NCBI GenBank assembly: GCA_900769665.1
Contig: CAAGHL010000056.1
Span: 1 to 39,963, forward strand
Length of the DNA stretch: 39,963 nt
From: Clostridia bacterium
GTDB taxonomy: Bacteria; Bacillota; Clostridia; Christensenellales; CAG-314
Reading direction: 5' to 3'
The position numbers and the translations under genes were made by a program. The notes under the pieces were generated by a model. It made no database searches, was not told the origin of the DNA, and was given only the letters and a program-made list of their open reading frames with translations. The first letter of the stretch is position 1. Every line of letters starts with the position of its first letter. Of the stretch, positions 17,910-27,713 are shown piece by piece.

Positions 17910-20339
17910 TTACACAATTACATTTACAAGTCTGCCGGGGATGACGATAACTTTCTTAGGCGATTGTCCTGCCAAAAGTTCCTTTACCTTGTCGTCCGCA
18001 AGCACAATTGCCTCTATTTCCTTAGGTGACAGGGTTGTATCCACAGTAATACGAGTCTTCGGGCGCGAGTTAAATTGCACCAACAACTCGGCTTCCGTTG
18101 CTTTCAGTTGTTCCTCGTCGTACACGGGGAATTTGCTCACCACAACGCTACCATTGTGTCCCGTTTGCTGCCACAATTCCTCGGCAAAGTGCGGAGCAAG
18201 CGGACAAATAAGCTTCAATAAATCGTCCACCGTTTCACGATAAAGCGTGGCGTTTTTGACGGATTGTTGATCGTACTTGGCAAGAGCATTGACAAGTTCC
18301 ATCATACGTGCAACCGCAGTATTGAATGAGAAATCGTTGTAGTCGGCGTCAACGGCTTTGATTGTGTTGTGACGTTGCCGATTAAGTTCCTTTTCCGCAC
18401 TGCCCATGCTGTCCGTCGTCGGGTAATCGCCATAAGCGGCAAGCACGTAACGCTCGGCACGGTCCAACCACTTGTTGATTGCCTTGATGCCGTCGTCCGA
18501 CCACGGTCCGCCCTCGGTGTACTTGAAACCAAACGCCAAGTAACAACGGAACACATCCGCTCCGTAGGTGTTTACATATTCGTCGGGTGAAACGACATTG
18601 CCGTGACTTTTGCTCATACGGTTGCCATCCGGCCCCAAAATCACGCCTTGATGTACAAGCGACTTAAACGGTTCGTCAAAGTGCAAGTAGCCCATGTCAC
18701 GCAACGCCTTAGTGATAAAGCGCGCATACAACAAATGCATACATGCGTGTTCGGCACCGCCGACATACTTGTCCACGGGCAACATTTTGTCAATCCACGC
18801 CGTGTCAAACGGTTCCTTGTCGTTGTGTGCATCGGGATAACGCAAGTAGTACCAACTGCTGCACACAAAGGTGTCGAGGGTGTCGGCTTCGCGAGTAGCG
18901 TCCGCGCCGCACTTGGGACACTTGACGTTGTGTATAAAGTCGTGATGTTTGGCAAGGGGGCTTGTTCCGTCGGGTTTGAATTCCACGTCGTAAGGCAACT
19001 TGACGGGCAAATTTTCGTCCAACACCTCGCCGCAATGAGGACAGTAAATGACGGGTATCGGCGCGCCCCAGTAGCGTTGGCGAGAAACCAACCAGTCACG
19101 CAAACGGTAGTTGGTTTTAATTTCGCCCTTGCCGCTTTCGGCAAGTTTTTCCACCACCTTAACACGCCCTTGCTCGGAGGTAAGTCCGTCAAACTCGCCG
19201 CTGTTGACCATTACGCCGTACTCGCAGAAAGGCAAACTGTCGTCTACATCGGGCGTTGTTCCCTTGATTACGCGCTTAATCTCCAAACCGTGCTTTTGCG
19301 CAAACTTGTAGTCGCGTGCGTCGTGCGAGGGTACACCCATTACCGCGCCCGTACCGTAGCTTGCCAGTACGTAGTCACCTATCCACACTTGCACTTTGTC
19401 GCCGTTGACGGGGTTGACGGCATATGCGCCCGTAAACACGCCCGTCTTTTCCTTGGCGGTGGACAAACGCTCGATTTCGTTGATTTTGGCAACTTCGTCG
19501 CAGTAAGCTTCCACTTGTGCGCGTTGAGCTTCGGTAGTGATTTGCTTGACAAGGGGGTGTTCCGGCGCAAGCACGACGTAGGTACAGCCGAACAGCGTGT
19601 CGGCGCGCGTAGTAAACACCTTGAAACTGCCGCTACCGTCGGCAAGGTCGAACACTATTTCGCCGCCTACCGATTTACCGATCCAGTTGCGTTGCATTGC
19701 TTTGGTTTTTTCCGGCCAATCGAGGTCATCCAATCCGTCGATAAGCTCCTCGGCGTAGTCGGTAATTTTGAAAAACCATTGCGTCAAGTCCTTTTTGACT
19801 ACCTGACTGTCGCAACGCTCGCAGTGACCGTCCACCACTTGCTCGTTGGCAAGCACTGTGTTGCAGGAAGGACACCAATTGACAGGCGCCTTTTTGCGGT
19901 ATGCCAAGCCGTGTTTGTACAGTTGACAGAATATCCATTGCGTCCACTTGTAGTAGTCGGGTAGACAGGTTTTTATTTCGTGGTCCCAATCGAACATTGC
20001 GCCGATGTTTTTCAGTTGCTCTTCCATGACGGCAATGTTGTGTAGTGTGCTATCCTCGGGATGTACGCCTGTCTTGATTGCGTAGTTTTCCGCAGGCAAA
20101 CCGAACGCGTCAAAACCCATGGGTTGAAACACGTTTGCGCCTTTCATTATCTTGTAACGAGCAAAGCTGTCGGTAAGCCCGTAGTTGTACCAGTGCCCGA
20201 TGTGCAATTTGGCACCGCTGGGGTAGCTGAACATTTCCAACACGTAGTACTTGTTGTCGACGTTTTTGGCGTCGAATTTGTACACGGGATTGTCCGCCCA
20301 AGCTTTGTTCCATTTCTTTTCAACGGCTATCTTGTCCAT
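17910..20339 (-). CDS. leuS: Leucyl-tRNA synthetase, 809 aa
   Basis: Charges tRNA-Leu. Class I signatures: HIGH at 46-49 (KLHIGHWYN) and KMSKS variant RMSKS at 574-578. The CP1 editing domain is inserted between them (TTRADTLFG and GTGAVMGVPSHDARD segments), and zinc-site cysteine pairs are present in the CPSC/CERC (about residues 155-180) and CPHC/CPKC regions. Length is normal for bacterial LeuRS. The ATG at 20339 is chosen for the GAGGT site just upstream; an in-frame ATG seven codons earlier has none. No T-box leader is visible in the 480 bases upstream, which is unusual for a Firmicutes aminoacyl-tRNA synthetase. Confidence 0.97.
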   Translation of the reverse strand: MDKIAVEKKWNKAWADNPVYKFDAKNVDNKYYVLEMFSYPSGAKLHIGHWYNYGLTDSFARYKIMKGANVFQPMGFDAFGLPAENYAIKTGVHPEDSTLHNIAVMEEQLKNIGAMFDWDHEIKTCLPDYYKWTQWIFCQLYKHGLAYRKKAPVNWCPSCNTVLANEQVVDGHCERCDSQVVKKDLTQWFFKITDYAEELIDGLDDLDWPEKTKAMQRNWIGKSVGGEIVFDLADGSGSFKVFTTRADTLFGCTYVVLAPEHPLVKQITTEAQRAQVEAYCDEVAKINEIERLSTAKEKTGVFTGAYAVNPVNGDKVQVWIGDYVLASYGTGAVMGVPSHDARDYKFAQKHGLEIKRVIKGTTPDVDDSLPFCEYGVMVNSGEFDGLTSEQGRVKVVEKLAESGKGEIKTNYRLRDWLVSRQRYWGAPIPVIYCPHCGEVLDENLPVKLPYDVEFKPDGTSPLAKHHDFIHNVKCPKCGADATREADTLDTFVCSSWYYLRYPDAHNDKEPFDTAWIDKMLPVDKYVGGAEHACMHLLYARFITKALRDMGYLHFDEPFKSLVHQGVILGPDGNRMSKSHGNVVSPDEYVNTYGADVFRCYLAFGFKYTEGGPWSDDGIKAINKWLDRAERYVLAAYGDYPTTDSMGSAEKELNRQRHNTIKAVDADYNDFSFNTAVARMMELVNALAKYDQQSVKNATLYRETVDDLLKLICPLAPHFAEELWQQTGHNGSVVVSKFPVYDEEQLKATEAELLVQFNSRPKTRITVDTTLSPKEIEAIVLADDKVKELLAGQSPKKVIVIPGRLVNVIV

Positions 20340-20426
20340 TTTTACCTCACTGACACGCAAGTTTTGTCTGCGTGTGCGTTTTGCTTGCGCAAAGGAATTT
20401 TTGTTGCCCTTGCGCGTTAAATAAAT

Positions 20427-20456
20427 ACTATATTATTGTAAAACAATGTGCGCCAA
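20427..20456 (-). promoter_or_regulatory. Candidate leuS promoter
   Basis: Minus strand TTGGCG (20451-20456) and TATAGT (20427-20432), spacing 18. An overlapping TAATAT gives a 15-base spacing. The boxes are weak. The rest of 20340-20823 holds a hairpin and a terminator but no gene. Confidence 0.4.
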
Positions 20457-20620
20457 TTGTCAACGGAGTAATAGGTTTACAACACATTTTTTACAAGCAA
20501 AAATACTCCCTTATCGACGTTTACAACGTAATTCGTTGGCAAATCGTTTTCAATAGGATTTTCTAAATCACTTTCCTTTTTTGCTTCAAAATACTTAAAC
20601 TACTTTACAAAAAGCAAAAT

Positions 20621-20658
20621 ACGACCTAAAAATGCATACAGCTGCACTTTTGGGTCGT
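20621..20658. other. Intergenic hairpin
   Basis: Arms 20621-20636 and 20643-20658 (ACGACC...TGCA with TGCA...GGTCGT) pair along 16 bases with two or three mismatches around a six-base loop. A-runs and T-runs flank it, so it could be a bidirectional terminator. Confidence 0.5.
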
Positions 20659-20687
20659 AATTTGACGCAATTTGCAGTAAAGCAAAC

Positions 20688-20730
20688 AAAAAGTCGGGCT
20701 TTCGACGAGTGTTCGCGGAAAGTCCGACTT
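20688..20730 (-). terminator. Terminator of the 796-aa lipoprotein gene
   Basis: Minus strand stem AAGTCGG-A-CTTTC to GAAAG-C-CCGACTT, followed by TTT; about 95 bases after the stop codon. Confidence 0.75.
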
Positions 20731-20823
20731 GGTGTTTGGGTTATTTAGTTTTCACGACTATCTTATTGTAACGGCTAGCAAAAGCAGTATTTCAATCCGC
20801 TATTGCCGCCGTTGCCTGTCGCA

Positions 20824-23214
20824 TTAGTTTGCGGAAGTCGTTGCAACAGGTGCGCCGAACAACATAAGGAAGTGCTTGATGTTCAAGTTGGGCGTTTTGT
20901 CCAGTGCACCGGGGTTGATGTACAACGCAAACTCGCCCGTGTGATTGGTCTTCATGGAGTTTTCCCACATGGTTTGTGCAAGTTGCGTTGCCAAAGCTTG
21001 AATTTGTTCGGCGGTAGCTTCCCCAGTAAGACCGAACGCCGACGGATTAGCTGTGATTTGTTGTACAAGTTGCGGTACAATTGCAAGCAAGGTGGGGTTT
21101 TCCAACTTCATCGTGCCGATAGTCTCGGCAGTAGGCATTTGTGTGATGTAACCGTAATTGATGTTTTGTCCGTTGGTTGAAGTCGTGTCCGTTGCACCGA
21201 GCTTGAACACGGGTGCAACTGCCGCCGCAGGGTTTGCCGTGTTAGTGATGATTGCGTTGAATGTAGCGTCGTCCATGCCGTAGCTGTTGGTGCCGACGAT
21301 GATTTTGCCGTGCAACGCCGATTGGTTGTCAAATGCGTCTGCCGGTTTGGGGATAAGCACGGCAATGACGTTACTCTTGGCAAGTTCGCCGTCCATCTTG
21401 AAGAATCTTGTGCCTGCGGTGTTGTCCACAATCTTGGAGAGCATCATCAATTGGTTGACCATAGACATTGCTTCCTTGGTGTTGATTGCAAACCACGCTT
21501 CACGTCCGCTGAGCCAGCTTTCCATATTTGCGGTGCTGTCGATGTTGAGTACGGTGCTTTCGTTGGCAACGCTGTCTTCGCCACGGCTGTCCGTTGTGCT
21601 TTGAAGGATAAACAACGGTCCGCCGGAACGCTTCATTTCGCTGTTGGTGACGTTGATTTCCTTAGCGTAGTAGCCGAACACCATTTGACTGAAACTGCTG
21701 TACCATTTGCAATTTGATATGTCCAAAACCGTGCGGTTGTTAAGTTCCACATTGGCAAACCAACTGTTTGCAACGATATTGTCGAGCGTTGCTTTATTTT
21801 CCGTCATGGAGTTGTGGAACATCATGATTGCAGCAGGCAGGTTGGTGTTGTCCGTCTTGCCCGTTTTGCCGACAAACAGCACGTTTTGCACGATGCGGTT
21901 GCCGTTTGCGCCGGTTTCGTCAACATTCTTGTATGCAACAAAAGAGTAGTGAGGTTCGGCATAGCCGGAGTTCTTTGCGCTGTCATTGAAGTCCCACGCA
22001 ATGTAGATACCGCCGTTGGGTGCGGTGACATTGCCCTTGTCGTCTACTACAAGTCCGTCCTCGTAGCTGACTTGCATGTAGTTACCGTTAAGTCCGATAC
22101 CGTTGCTGGCATACAGTCCGCGTTGTCTTCCGCTGTTATCTTCCCATGCTTCGCCCCAACTTGTTTCCTTCAAGGAACCGACAAGCAGATGTTGCATGTT
22201 TTCGGGAAGTCTACTCAATGCGTCGGCGTAGCTGATTCCGCCGTTGACCGCCTCGTCATTTTTCGTCCAGAAGTACTTGGCAGGCAAATCCTTCTTGGCA
22301 ACGACGATTTCGTCATGCAATATTACTTGCTTTACGCCGGCATAGTCGGTAAGTTTTTGATCGTCCCAAGCAAGTTTGGTATCCTTGATTTCTGCCCAAG
22401 CAACGTTGTTGGTGTTGTCGAGTACCGACAAACCCTTGGCGTCATACACGTTGTAGCCGTCCACCACTTTGATCGTTTGCTCGATGAAGGGCGTGTCGAG
22501 GATGGTGTCGTATTCCTCGGAAAGGGTGATCTTCAAGCGGAATTGCTTGTCGTTGGCGGCAGGGGTGAAGTAGTAAACGTTGTTGTCCACCTTGGCAAGA
22601 TACTTGGTGAGGTTGTCCCCCGTAAGCGCCGTTGTAGAGCCGTCCTCAAACAGTTCGTAGGTGGTCTTGACGTTTTTCAGTTCCACTTCGTCGTCGTTGC
22701 CGGACATGATGTCCACGGCAATAACTTTGGGGTTGCACACATAGCCGTTGACGCTACCGACGGTGTAGGGAGCGTCCTTGACGTAAAACTCGTTTTCCTT
22801 GTTGGATTGCTCCGCCTTGTTGACCTCGTACATCTTGTAGCCTTCGGTGTTGCTAAATTCCGTAACGCTGTAGATGTTCTTTTCCACGGCTTCAACTGTC
22901 ACTTCGACGGTGGTTTCTTGGTCGGCATAGGTAACCTTGAACGTAGCCTTGCCTGCAACGGAAGTGTCCACAGCTTGGTACTTGAAACCATTGGAAGTAA
23001 CGGCAAGTTCCTTGGTAGTACCATCGCTAAACTTGACGACGACTATTACTTTGTTGTAGTCGATTACCGTGTCTTGCTTGACGGTGGTAGGCAAGGTGCC
23101 TTCCTTGACGGAAATACTCGTCACCTTGACATCGGGCGTGTTGTCGCATGCCACAAAAGACAAACATGAAACAACAAGCATGATTGCAAGTAACAATGCT
23201 ATTGATTTTTTCAT
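20824..23214 (-). CDS. Surface lipoprotein with Ig-like domain, 796 aa
   Basis: Lipid-anchored exported protein of unknown function. AAGGAGA precedes the ATG. The signal peptide ends in lipobox FVAC (Cys23). Residues ~30-115 look like a bacterial Ig-like domain (VKFSDGTTKELAV and AGKATFKVTYAD are typical strands). The rest is not assigned. The middle (about 430-600) has short repeated turns and Asn-rich ladders (LDNIVANSWFANVELNN-like) that hint at a parallel beta-helix, as in carbohydrate-active or adhesive proteins; this is only inference. It has its own promoter and terminator, so it is monocistronic. Confidence 0.8.
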   Translation of the reverse strand: MKKSIALLLAIMLVVSCLSFVACDNTPDVKVTSISVKEGTLPTTVKQDTVIDYNKVIVVVKFSDGTTKELAVTSNGFKYQAVDTSVAGKATFKVTYADQETTVEVTVEAVEKNIYSVTEFSNTEGYKMYEVNKAEQSNKENEFYVKDAPYTVGSVNGYVCNPKVIAVDIMSGNDDEVELKNVKTTYELFEDGSTTALTGDNLTKYLAKVDNNVYYFTPAANDKQFRLKITLSEEYDTILDTPFIEQTIKVVDGYNVYDAKGLSVLDNTNNVAWAEIKDTKLAWDDQKLTDYAGVKQVILHDEIVVAKKDLPAKYFWTKNDEAVNGGISYADALSRLPENMQHLLVGSLKETSWGEAWEDNSGRQRGLYASNGIGLNGNYMQVSYEDGLVVDDKGNVTAPNGGIYIAWDFNDSAKNSGYAEPHYSFVAYKNVDETGANGNRIVQNVLFVGKTGKTDNTNLPAAIMMFHNSMTENKATLDNIVANSWFANVELNNRTVLDISNCKWYSSFSQMVFGYYAKEINVTNSEMKRSGGPLFILQSTTDSRGEDSVANESTVLNIDSTANMESWLSGREAWFAINTKEAMSMVNQLMMLSKIVDNTAGTRFFKMDGELAKSNVIAVLIPKPADAFDNQSALHGKIIVGTNSYGMDDATFNAIITNTANPAAAVAPVFKLGATDTTSTNGQNINYGYITQMPTAETIGTMKLENPTLLAIVPQLVQQITANPSAFGLTGEATAEQIQALATQLAQTMWENSMKTNHTGEFALYINPGALDKTPNLNIKHFLMLFGAPVATTSAN

Positions 23215-23249
23215 TTTTTCGTTTCTCCTTATTGGATTATTTGTGTAAT

Positions 23250-23290
23250 ATTGTATCTAAATTTCACACACGTATTAACTTTTTTAATAC
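23250..23290 (-). promoter_or_regulatory. Promoter of the 796-aa lipoprotein gene with overlapping palindrome
   Basis: Minus strand TTAATA (23273-23278), 17 bases, TACAAT (23250-23255). The -35 box lies inside palindrome GTATTAA-CTTTT-TTAATAC (23272-23290), an operator candidate or a weak terminator. Confidence 0.5.
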
Positions 23291-23322
23291 ATGCGGAAGA
23301 TTACAAACGACATTTTTTTTAA

Positions 23323-23811
23323 TTATCTGTTCCACGCGGTCAGACGCATTTGCACGCTTACGCCGCTGCCATCGGAGGCTTTAATTAGCAACGTCACCGA
23401 CGAGCCGCTCTTGCCTTCCACCTTTTTGAGCCTAATGAAATACGCCCCGGTAATACTCTTTGTCAACTCGTAGCAACCCTCGGCGGAGCGAGAAATCACC
23501 GTAATATCTACTTTTTTGTTGGATGCGTTAGTAGGATTGATATTGTAGTTGATCGGCATGGCGTCGGGTGCGTCACGGAAGGAAAAGTTTGCTGTGTACA
23601 CCAATTTGCCGTTTTCCGTCTTCTTTTGCAATTCCACACCGCCGTACTTGAAGTAGTGTTCCGTGCCGTCCTCGTCAACGCTTTCCACAAAGGAAATCTC
23701 CTTGACGGGGTAACGCTCGTCCACGGGGATGGCTTTCAGTCCAAACACGCCCACCACCACGACGGAGGCAACGTAGATTACGACGATCAATATTATTGTA
23801 AGTTTTTTCAC
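23323..23811 (-). CDS. Small membrane-anchored protein of an ABC operon, 162 aa
   Basis: No recognised family. The start is GTG at 23811, supported by AGGAGG directly upstream. One N-terminal hydrophobic segment (about residues 4-24) would act as an anchor with the rest outside. The outer part is polar and beta-rich (HYFKYGGVELQKK, SSVTLLIKAS). It begins nine bases after the permease gene, so it is the third gene of the operon. It may be an accessory extracytoplasmic subunit of the transporter; this is inference from position. Confidence 0.8.
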   Translation of the reverse strand: MKKLTIILIVVIYVASVVVVGVFGLKAIPVDERYPVKEISFVESVDEDGTEHYFKYGGVELQKKTENGKLVYTANFSFRDAPDAMPINYNINPTNASNKKVDITVISRSAEGCYELTKSITGAYFIRLKKVEGKSGSSVTLLIKASDGSGVSVQMRLTAWNR

Positions 23812-23820
23812 GGCGACCTC

Positions 23821-25479
23821 CTACTTTTCGGCGTAATACAAGCGTATACGCGTCAACAACAAGTACACGCGCGCGCCGAGGAAAGCCAACGCGACAAGCG
23901 CAATCTTGAAGATAGCCTTGGTTTGCCCTTCGGACATGATGAAGTACATGCAAAATGCAACCAAAGCCGAAATGAGGAATCCGATGATGGTACTGTTGCG
24001 TTCGTTGGGATTGTCGAAGGACACGCCCACCGTGGCATATTGTTCGTTTTGCGGATTCATTACGTCCATTTCCACCGACCACAACAAGTGCGCCAGTCCG
24101 ACGAAAATAATCACCGCCGCAAGCAACGCCGTATCCGCCGCAGACAGTTTTGCCACGCTTTGCCACAATAGCATTGCCGCAATTGTGGACAACACTATCA
24201 CTACGGTACGCACAATCAAGCGAGCCAATATCGAAGTGCGCGGTTCCACGGGTTGCGTCTTTGCAATGGGTCGCGCCGCGCCGTCCACGCTAAGCACCGA
24301 AGCATAGCTTACGTTGCCCGCCGTGACAATCAGTAGCGAAATAAGCAAACTAAACGCAATGGTCATGTACTGCCCTGCAAGGCGAGTGTTCATTGCCACG
24401 TACAGTTTGTTCATCAAAAACACCGCCACGGGCAACACGACAAGCCCTACCATTTGACGTATTACAAACCGACTACTACGGAAACTACGCATGGTTTCGT
24501 ACACGATAGGCGCAAATTTGCGGCTGTGCACCTTGTTTTTCTTGAACCCGGTCACGTCCTTTTCGTACTCGAATTGCTTGCTTGCCATCTTGAAGAATAG
24601 CGGCTTTGCCACCAAGTACGCCAAGCCGAGGCACACCGCACTTGTGCCGAGTACAATCAGCCAACCCCAAAGGGTGTTTATTGTAATGAGGGAGCTACGT
24701 ATTTGACTTGTGCCACCTACAATCATAAGGTTGATTAGGTCCAACGGCTTGACCATATCGGCAAAGTCTTGCAAGGCTTGTTGCACCGCCATGGAGATTG
24801 CCGTCCATTGCCCTGCGATGTTGATGTTTTCGGGAATTATCCTAATGACATCGATAAGCAACCATCCTACAAGTACCGTCGTAGCCACGATAAGCGTTGC
24901 TTGCAACCACTTGTACTTGCGCACAAACTGTGCAATAAACAGCGCAGGGATGCTGAGCAATGCGCCGATTGCAACGGGTACAAGGGACACAAACACAAAG
25001 CACACCAACAGCCATAGGTAGTAGTACCACACTGCGCCCATCACTATGCCGTAGGACACGTACATGGGCAACAGCAACAGTAGGTTTTTCTTCAATTCAA
25101 AGATGTAGTACAGTATCAGCTTGGAGAAGAACACCATGTCGGGGCGCACGGGCAACGTCAACAGCACTCGGTTGTCCGCCGACAAATACAACGTCTCGGT
25201 AAGTCCCGCAGTGCAACCCACCACCGACAGCACGAAAAACAACGTGTATGCCGCCGTCATCACAGTTGTAGGCACTATCCCCGTGAAGGAAAACAGTTTC
25301 AGTAGCGACGCAAGAAACAGAAACAGGAAAAACGCCGCGCCTGCCAACACAAACTGCCCTAGCTTGCCTGCCACCGCAAACAACGTTTTGCGCGGCGACT
25401 TGAGGTAGGACAAGTCCGTCTTGTCTTTCAACTGCATCACGACAAGCGTCTTGAGATTGTTGAAGTCGGTTTTTATCAT
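23821..25479 (-). CDS. ABC transporter permease (putative exporter type), 552 aa
   Basis: Multi-spanning membrane protein with about 12 hydrophobic segments, starting near residue 45. It resembles the putative ABC-exporter permease family of Firmicutes: a long N-terminal cytoplasmic stretch (MIKTDFNNLKTLVVMQLKDK), then paired spans and a conserved LSADNRVLLTLPV segment near 105-117. Its ATG overlaps the TAA of the upstream ATPase fusion (TAATG), so translation is coupled. The substrate is unknown. Confidence 0.85.
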   Translation of the reverse strand: MIKTDFNNLKTLVVMQLKDKTDLSYLKSPRKTLFAVAGKLGQFVLAGAAFFLFLFLASLLKLFSFTGIVPTTVMTAAYTLFFVLSVVGCTAGLTETLYLSADNRVLLTLPVRPDMVFFSKLILYYIFELKKNLLLLLPMYVSYGIVMGAVWYYYLWLLVCFVFVSLVPVAIGALLSIPALFIAQFVRKYKWLQATLIVATTVLVGWLLIDVIRIIPENINIAGQWTAISMAVQQALQDFADMVKPLDLINLMIVGGTSQIRSSLITINTLWGWLIVLGTSAVCLGLAYLVAKPLFFKMASKQFEYEKDVTGFKKNKVHSRKFAPIVYETMRSFRSSRFVIRQMVGLVVLPVAVFLMNKLYVAMNTRLAGQYMTIAFSLLISLLIVTAGNVSYASVLSVDGAARPIAKTQPVEPRTSILARLIVRTVVIVLSTIAAMLLWQSVAKLSAADTALLAAVIIFVGLAHLLWSVEMDVMNPQNEQYATVGVSFDNPNERNSTIIGFLISALVAFCMYFIMSEGQTKAIFKIALVALAFLGARVYLLLTRIRLYYAEK

Positions 25480-27713
25480 TACTTTGCCGCTCCCTCAACC
25501 GCAATGGGTTTCACTTCGTGACCGTTGATAACCTGCATGTAGAACTCTTCGAGGTTTTCGCCGTTGGCTTCCATTTCGTGGACATCCTTGACGCACTGAA
25601 TTTGTCCCTTACGTATGATGGCTATCTTGTCGCAGATACGCTCCACGACGTCGATGATGTGACTGCTGAAAAATACGATGTTGCCCTTCTTGGCGTGTTC
25701 CTTCATGCATTCCTTTACTTGGTAGATGCTGTTGGGATCCAATCCCGTCAAAGGCTCGTCCAATATCCACACTTTGGGATCGTGGATGAGTGCCGCCATG
25801 ATAGTGACCTTTTGCTTCATACCGTGGGAATAGGTCTTGATTGGCGTATCGATTGCCGATTGAAACTCGAAACGTTCGATAAACCCGTTCAGTCGCTCGT
25901 CACGCTCGGCTTGCGGTACTTCGTACAAGTCGGCAATGTAGTTGATGTACTCGCGAGCGGTCAAACGCTCGTACAGTGCGTAGTGGTCGGGCACGAAACC
26001 GATTTGTCGCTTGGCTTGCACGCTTTGCGTAGCCACGTCGTAGCCGCACACTTCTATTGCGCCCTCGGTGATAGTTTGTATGCCGACGATACTTTTGATA
26101 ATCGTCGACTTTCCTGCACCGTTAGGTCCTAGGAAGCCGTATATTTGTCCGCCTTCCACTTCCAAATCGGCGTTGCGCACGGCGTAAACGTCGCTGTTGC
26201 CGTAACGCTTGGTAAATTTTTTAAGTAGTAATTTGTTTGTGTTTTCCATATCCATGGGTTCCTCTATGCTTCTGCCGTGCAAGCTGACTTCCAACGCCAG
26301 TGCGTCCGCCTTGATCTTTTTGTTGCGTGCGCCGATGTCCATCCAACCGGATACGACGTTGTAGCCTAGTTCGTACAAGAACCACATACCGAACGCCGCG
26401 GCGAAGTACACTAGGAAGAACAGGAACTGATACAGCGGATAGAATCTGAAGTGCAATCCGGCAAGGTCGAACTCCCACTTGACATTCAACAGGTTACGTC
26501 CCCAGTTGCCGAACTTGTCGGGGATGAAGTCGTTGTTGAGGAAGAAATAGTTGACGTTGGGGTTGTAGTTGGTAAACCAAGCGTTTATCACCAGCATTGC
26601 CACAAAATAAATGGCAAAAGCCGTCATGCTGTAACAAAATTCCTTCCACCGAGGACGGCGGAATATGCCCAAGCCGACAATCAACAGCGGCATGAAGAAC
26701 GCTTGGTAATGGTTGAAGTAAAACCGCCACACTTGTTGCGAGAATATCGTTGCGCTTTCGCCGTAGTTGGGCATGATCAGCGCAAGGAACGCACCCAATA
26801 CGTTGATAAAGTAGGTGAAGTAGAAAAACCTCTTCCACTTGAACGTCAAGCATAACGGAGTGATGTACATTGCGGTGTTGCACAGGTGCAACGGCAAAGC
26901 CGTAACCCACGCATTGCCTGCAAAGTTGTTGAACTTGGCTTCCAAACTGAAGTTGAGCAGTCCCATCCAAGCGTAGTACATCAGTACCAAACGCTTGCTT
27001 TCGAGGGGCAAATCCTTCAGTATCACGTACAGTATTATCGGTAGGATAAACGCAGGATACAACATCAAGCGGTGGCTTTGGTTCATATCCAACGGGTTGT
27101 AGGTGTACTTAGCTCCGTTTAGCAGTAGCTGGAATGTGTAGCACGGCGTAGTTGCCAATATCATGCCGACAACTGCGGCGGCAAACCACGCCCAATCTTT
27201 GCCTTTCAGCATTATTTTGTCGCGGTTGGCAACGACATATACTATTGTGAAGCCTAAGCCCAAGCCCGTTTCGACGGACATCAGTATTGCACGGAAGTTT
27301 GCCGAGGCAAAAGCCGCTTCCCCTACGATACCCATAATTTGGTTAGGCAGTACGGCAAGGTTTAGCAAGTAGGCAAAGCCACCGAAGAGAGTAACCAACG
27401 CAGGCAAGGTTTTTGCCTTGAAAAAGGGTGCGAGTATGGTCAGCATTTCCGCCGCGTAGGCAAGCCACACTTGCACAAGCGACATTGCAATGGCAAACTT
27501 GCTTGTAAAGCCGTACCCTACTTGCAAGTTGAGTATGTTTTGCAAGTTGTCGTCGTACCACATGTAGCGGAAAAACAACGCCGTCATTAGGGTAAGGGAC
27601 ACGGTCTTTAGAAACACGTTTATTTTTGTCGGAAGTTTTTTGTACATGACCAAGCCTACGGCAACGGTCACGGCGGAAACACCGACAGCGATTAGGTAGT
27701 ATAGTAACGTCAT
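25479..27713 (-). CDS. Fusion of YwaF/TMEM164-like membrane domain and ABC ATPase, 744 aa
   Basis: Residues ~1-470 are membrane-embedded with about a dozen spans. They include LPLHLCNTAMYI and an NVNYFFLN-type loop, as in the YwaF (TIGR02206/TMEM164) family. A short cytoplasmic linker leads to a full ABC ATPase (about 490-720): Walker A GPNGAGKST at 529-537, signature YSHGMKQK in place of LSGGQ, Walker B VWILDEPLTGLD, and an H-loop SSH. The domains are usually separate proteins. The start is ATG at 27713 (AAGGAG 11 bases upstream); an ATG nine bases earlier is too close to that site. It is first in a three-gene operon with a permease and a small anchored protein. A leader hairpin GTCGAG-loop-CTCGAC (27733-27750) lies next to the ribosome site. 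Confidence 0.88.
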   Translation of the reverse strand: MTLLYYLIAVGVSAVTVAVGLVMYKKLPTKINVFLKTVSLTLMTALFFRYMWYDDNLQNILNLQVGYGFTSKFAIAMSLVQVWLAYAAEMLTILAPFFKAKTLPALVTLFGGFAYLLNLAVLPNQIMGIVGEAAFASANFRAILMSVETGLGLGFTIVYVVANRDKIMLKGKDWAWFAAAVVGMILATTPCYTFQLLLNGAKYTYNPLDMNQSHRLMLYPAFILPIILYVILKDLPLESKRLVLMYYAWMGLLNFSLEAKFNNFAGNAWVTALPLHLCNTAMYITPLCLTFKWKRFFYFTYFINVLGAFLALIMPNYGESATIFSQQVWRFYFNHYQAFFMPLLIVGLGIFRRPRWKEFCYSMTAFAIYFVAMLVINAWFTNYNPNVNYFFLNNDFIPDKFGNWGRNLLNVKWEFDLAGLHFRFYPLYQFLFFLVYFAAAFGMWFLYELGYNVVSGWMDIGARNKKIKADALALEVSLHGRSIEEPMDMENTNKLLLKKFTKRYGNSDVYAVRNADLEVEGGQIYGFLGPNGAGKSTIIKSIVGIQTITEGAIEVCGYDVATQSVQAKRQIGFVPDHYALYERLTAREYINYIADLYEVPQAERDERLNGFIERFEFQSAIDTPIKTYSHGMKQKVTIMAALIHDPKVWILDEPLTGLDPNSIYQVKECMKEHAKKGNIVFFSSHIIDVVERICDKIAIIRKGQIQCVKDVHEMEANGENLEEFYMQVINGHEVKPIAVEGAAK

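Noticed and set aside
17651..17917. 88-codon minus-strand frame between leuS and cysK
   Set aside because: It spans the hairpin repeat and has no ribosome site or recognisable domain; more likely repeat-derived.
18603..19964. 453-codon open frame opposite leuS
   Set aside because: It lies wholly within leuS on the other strand; the long open frame reflects codon bias.
21814..23169. 451-codon open frame opposite the 796-aa lipoprotein
   Set aside because: Antisense shadow; the opposite strand has a signal peptide, ribosome site, promoter and terminator.
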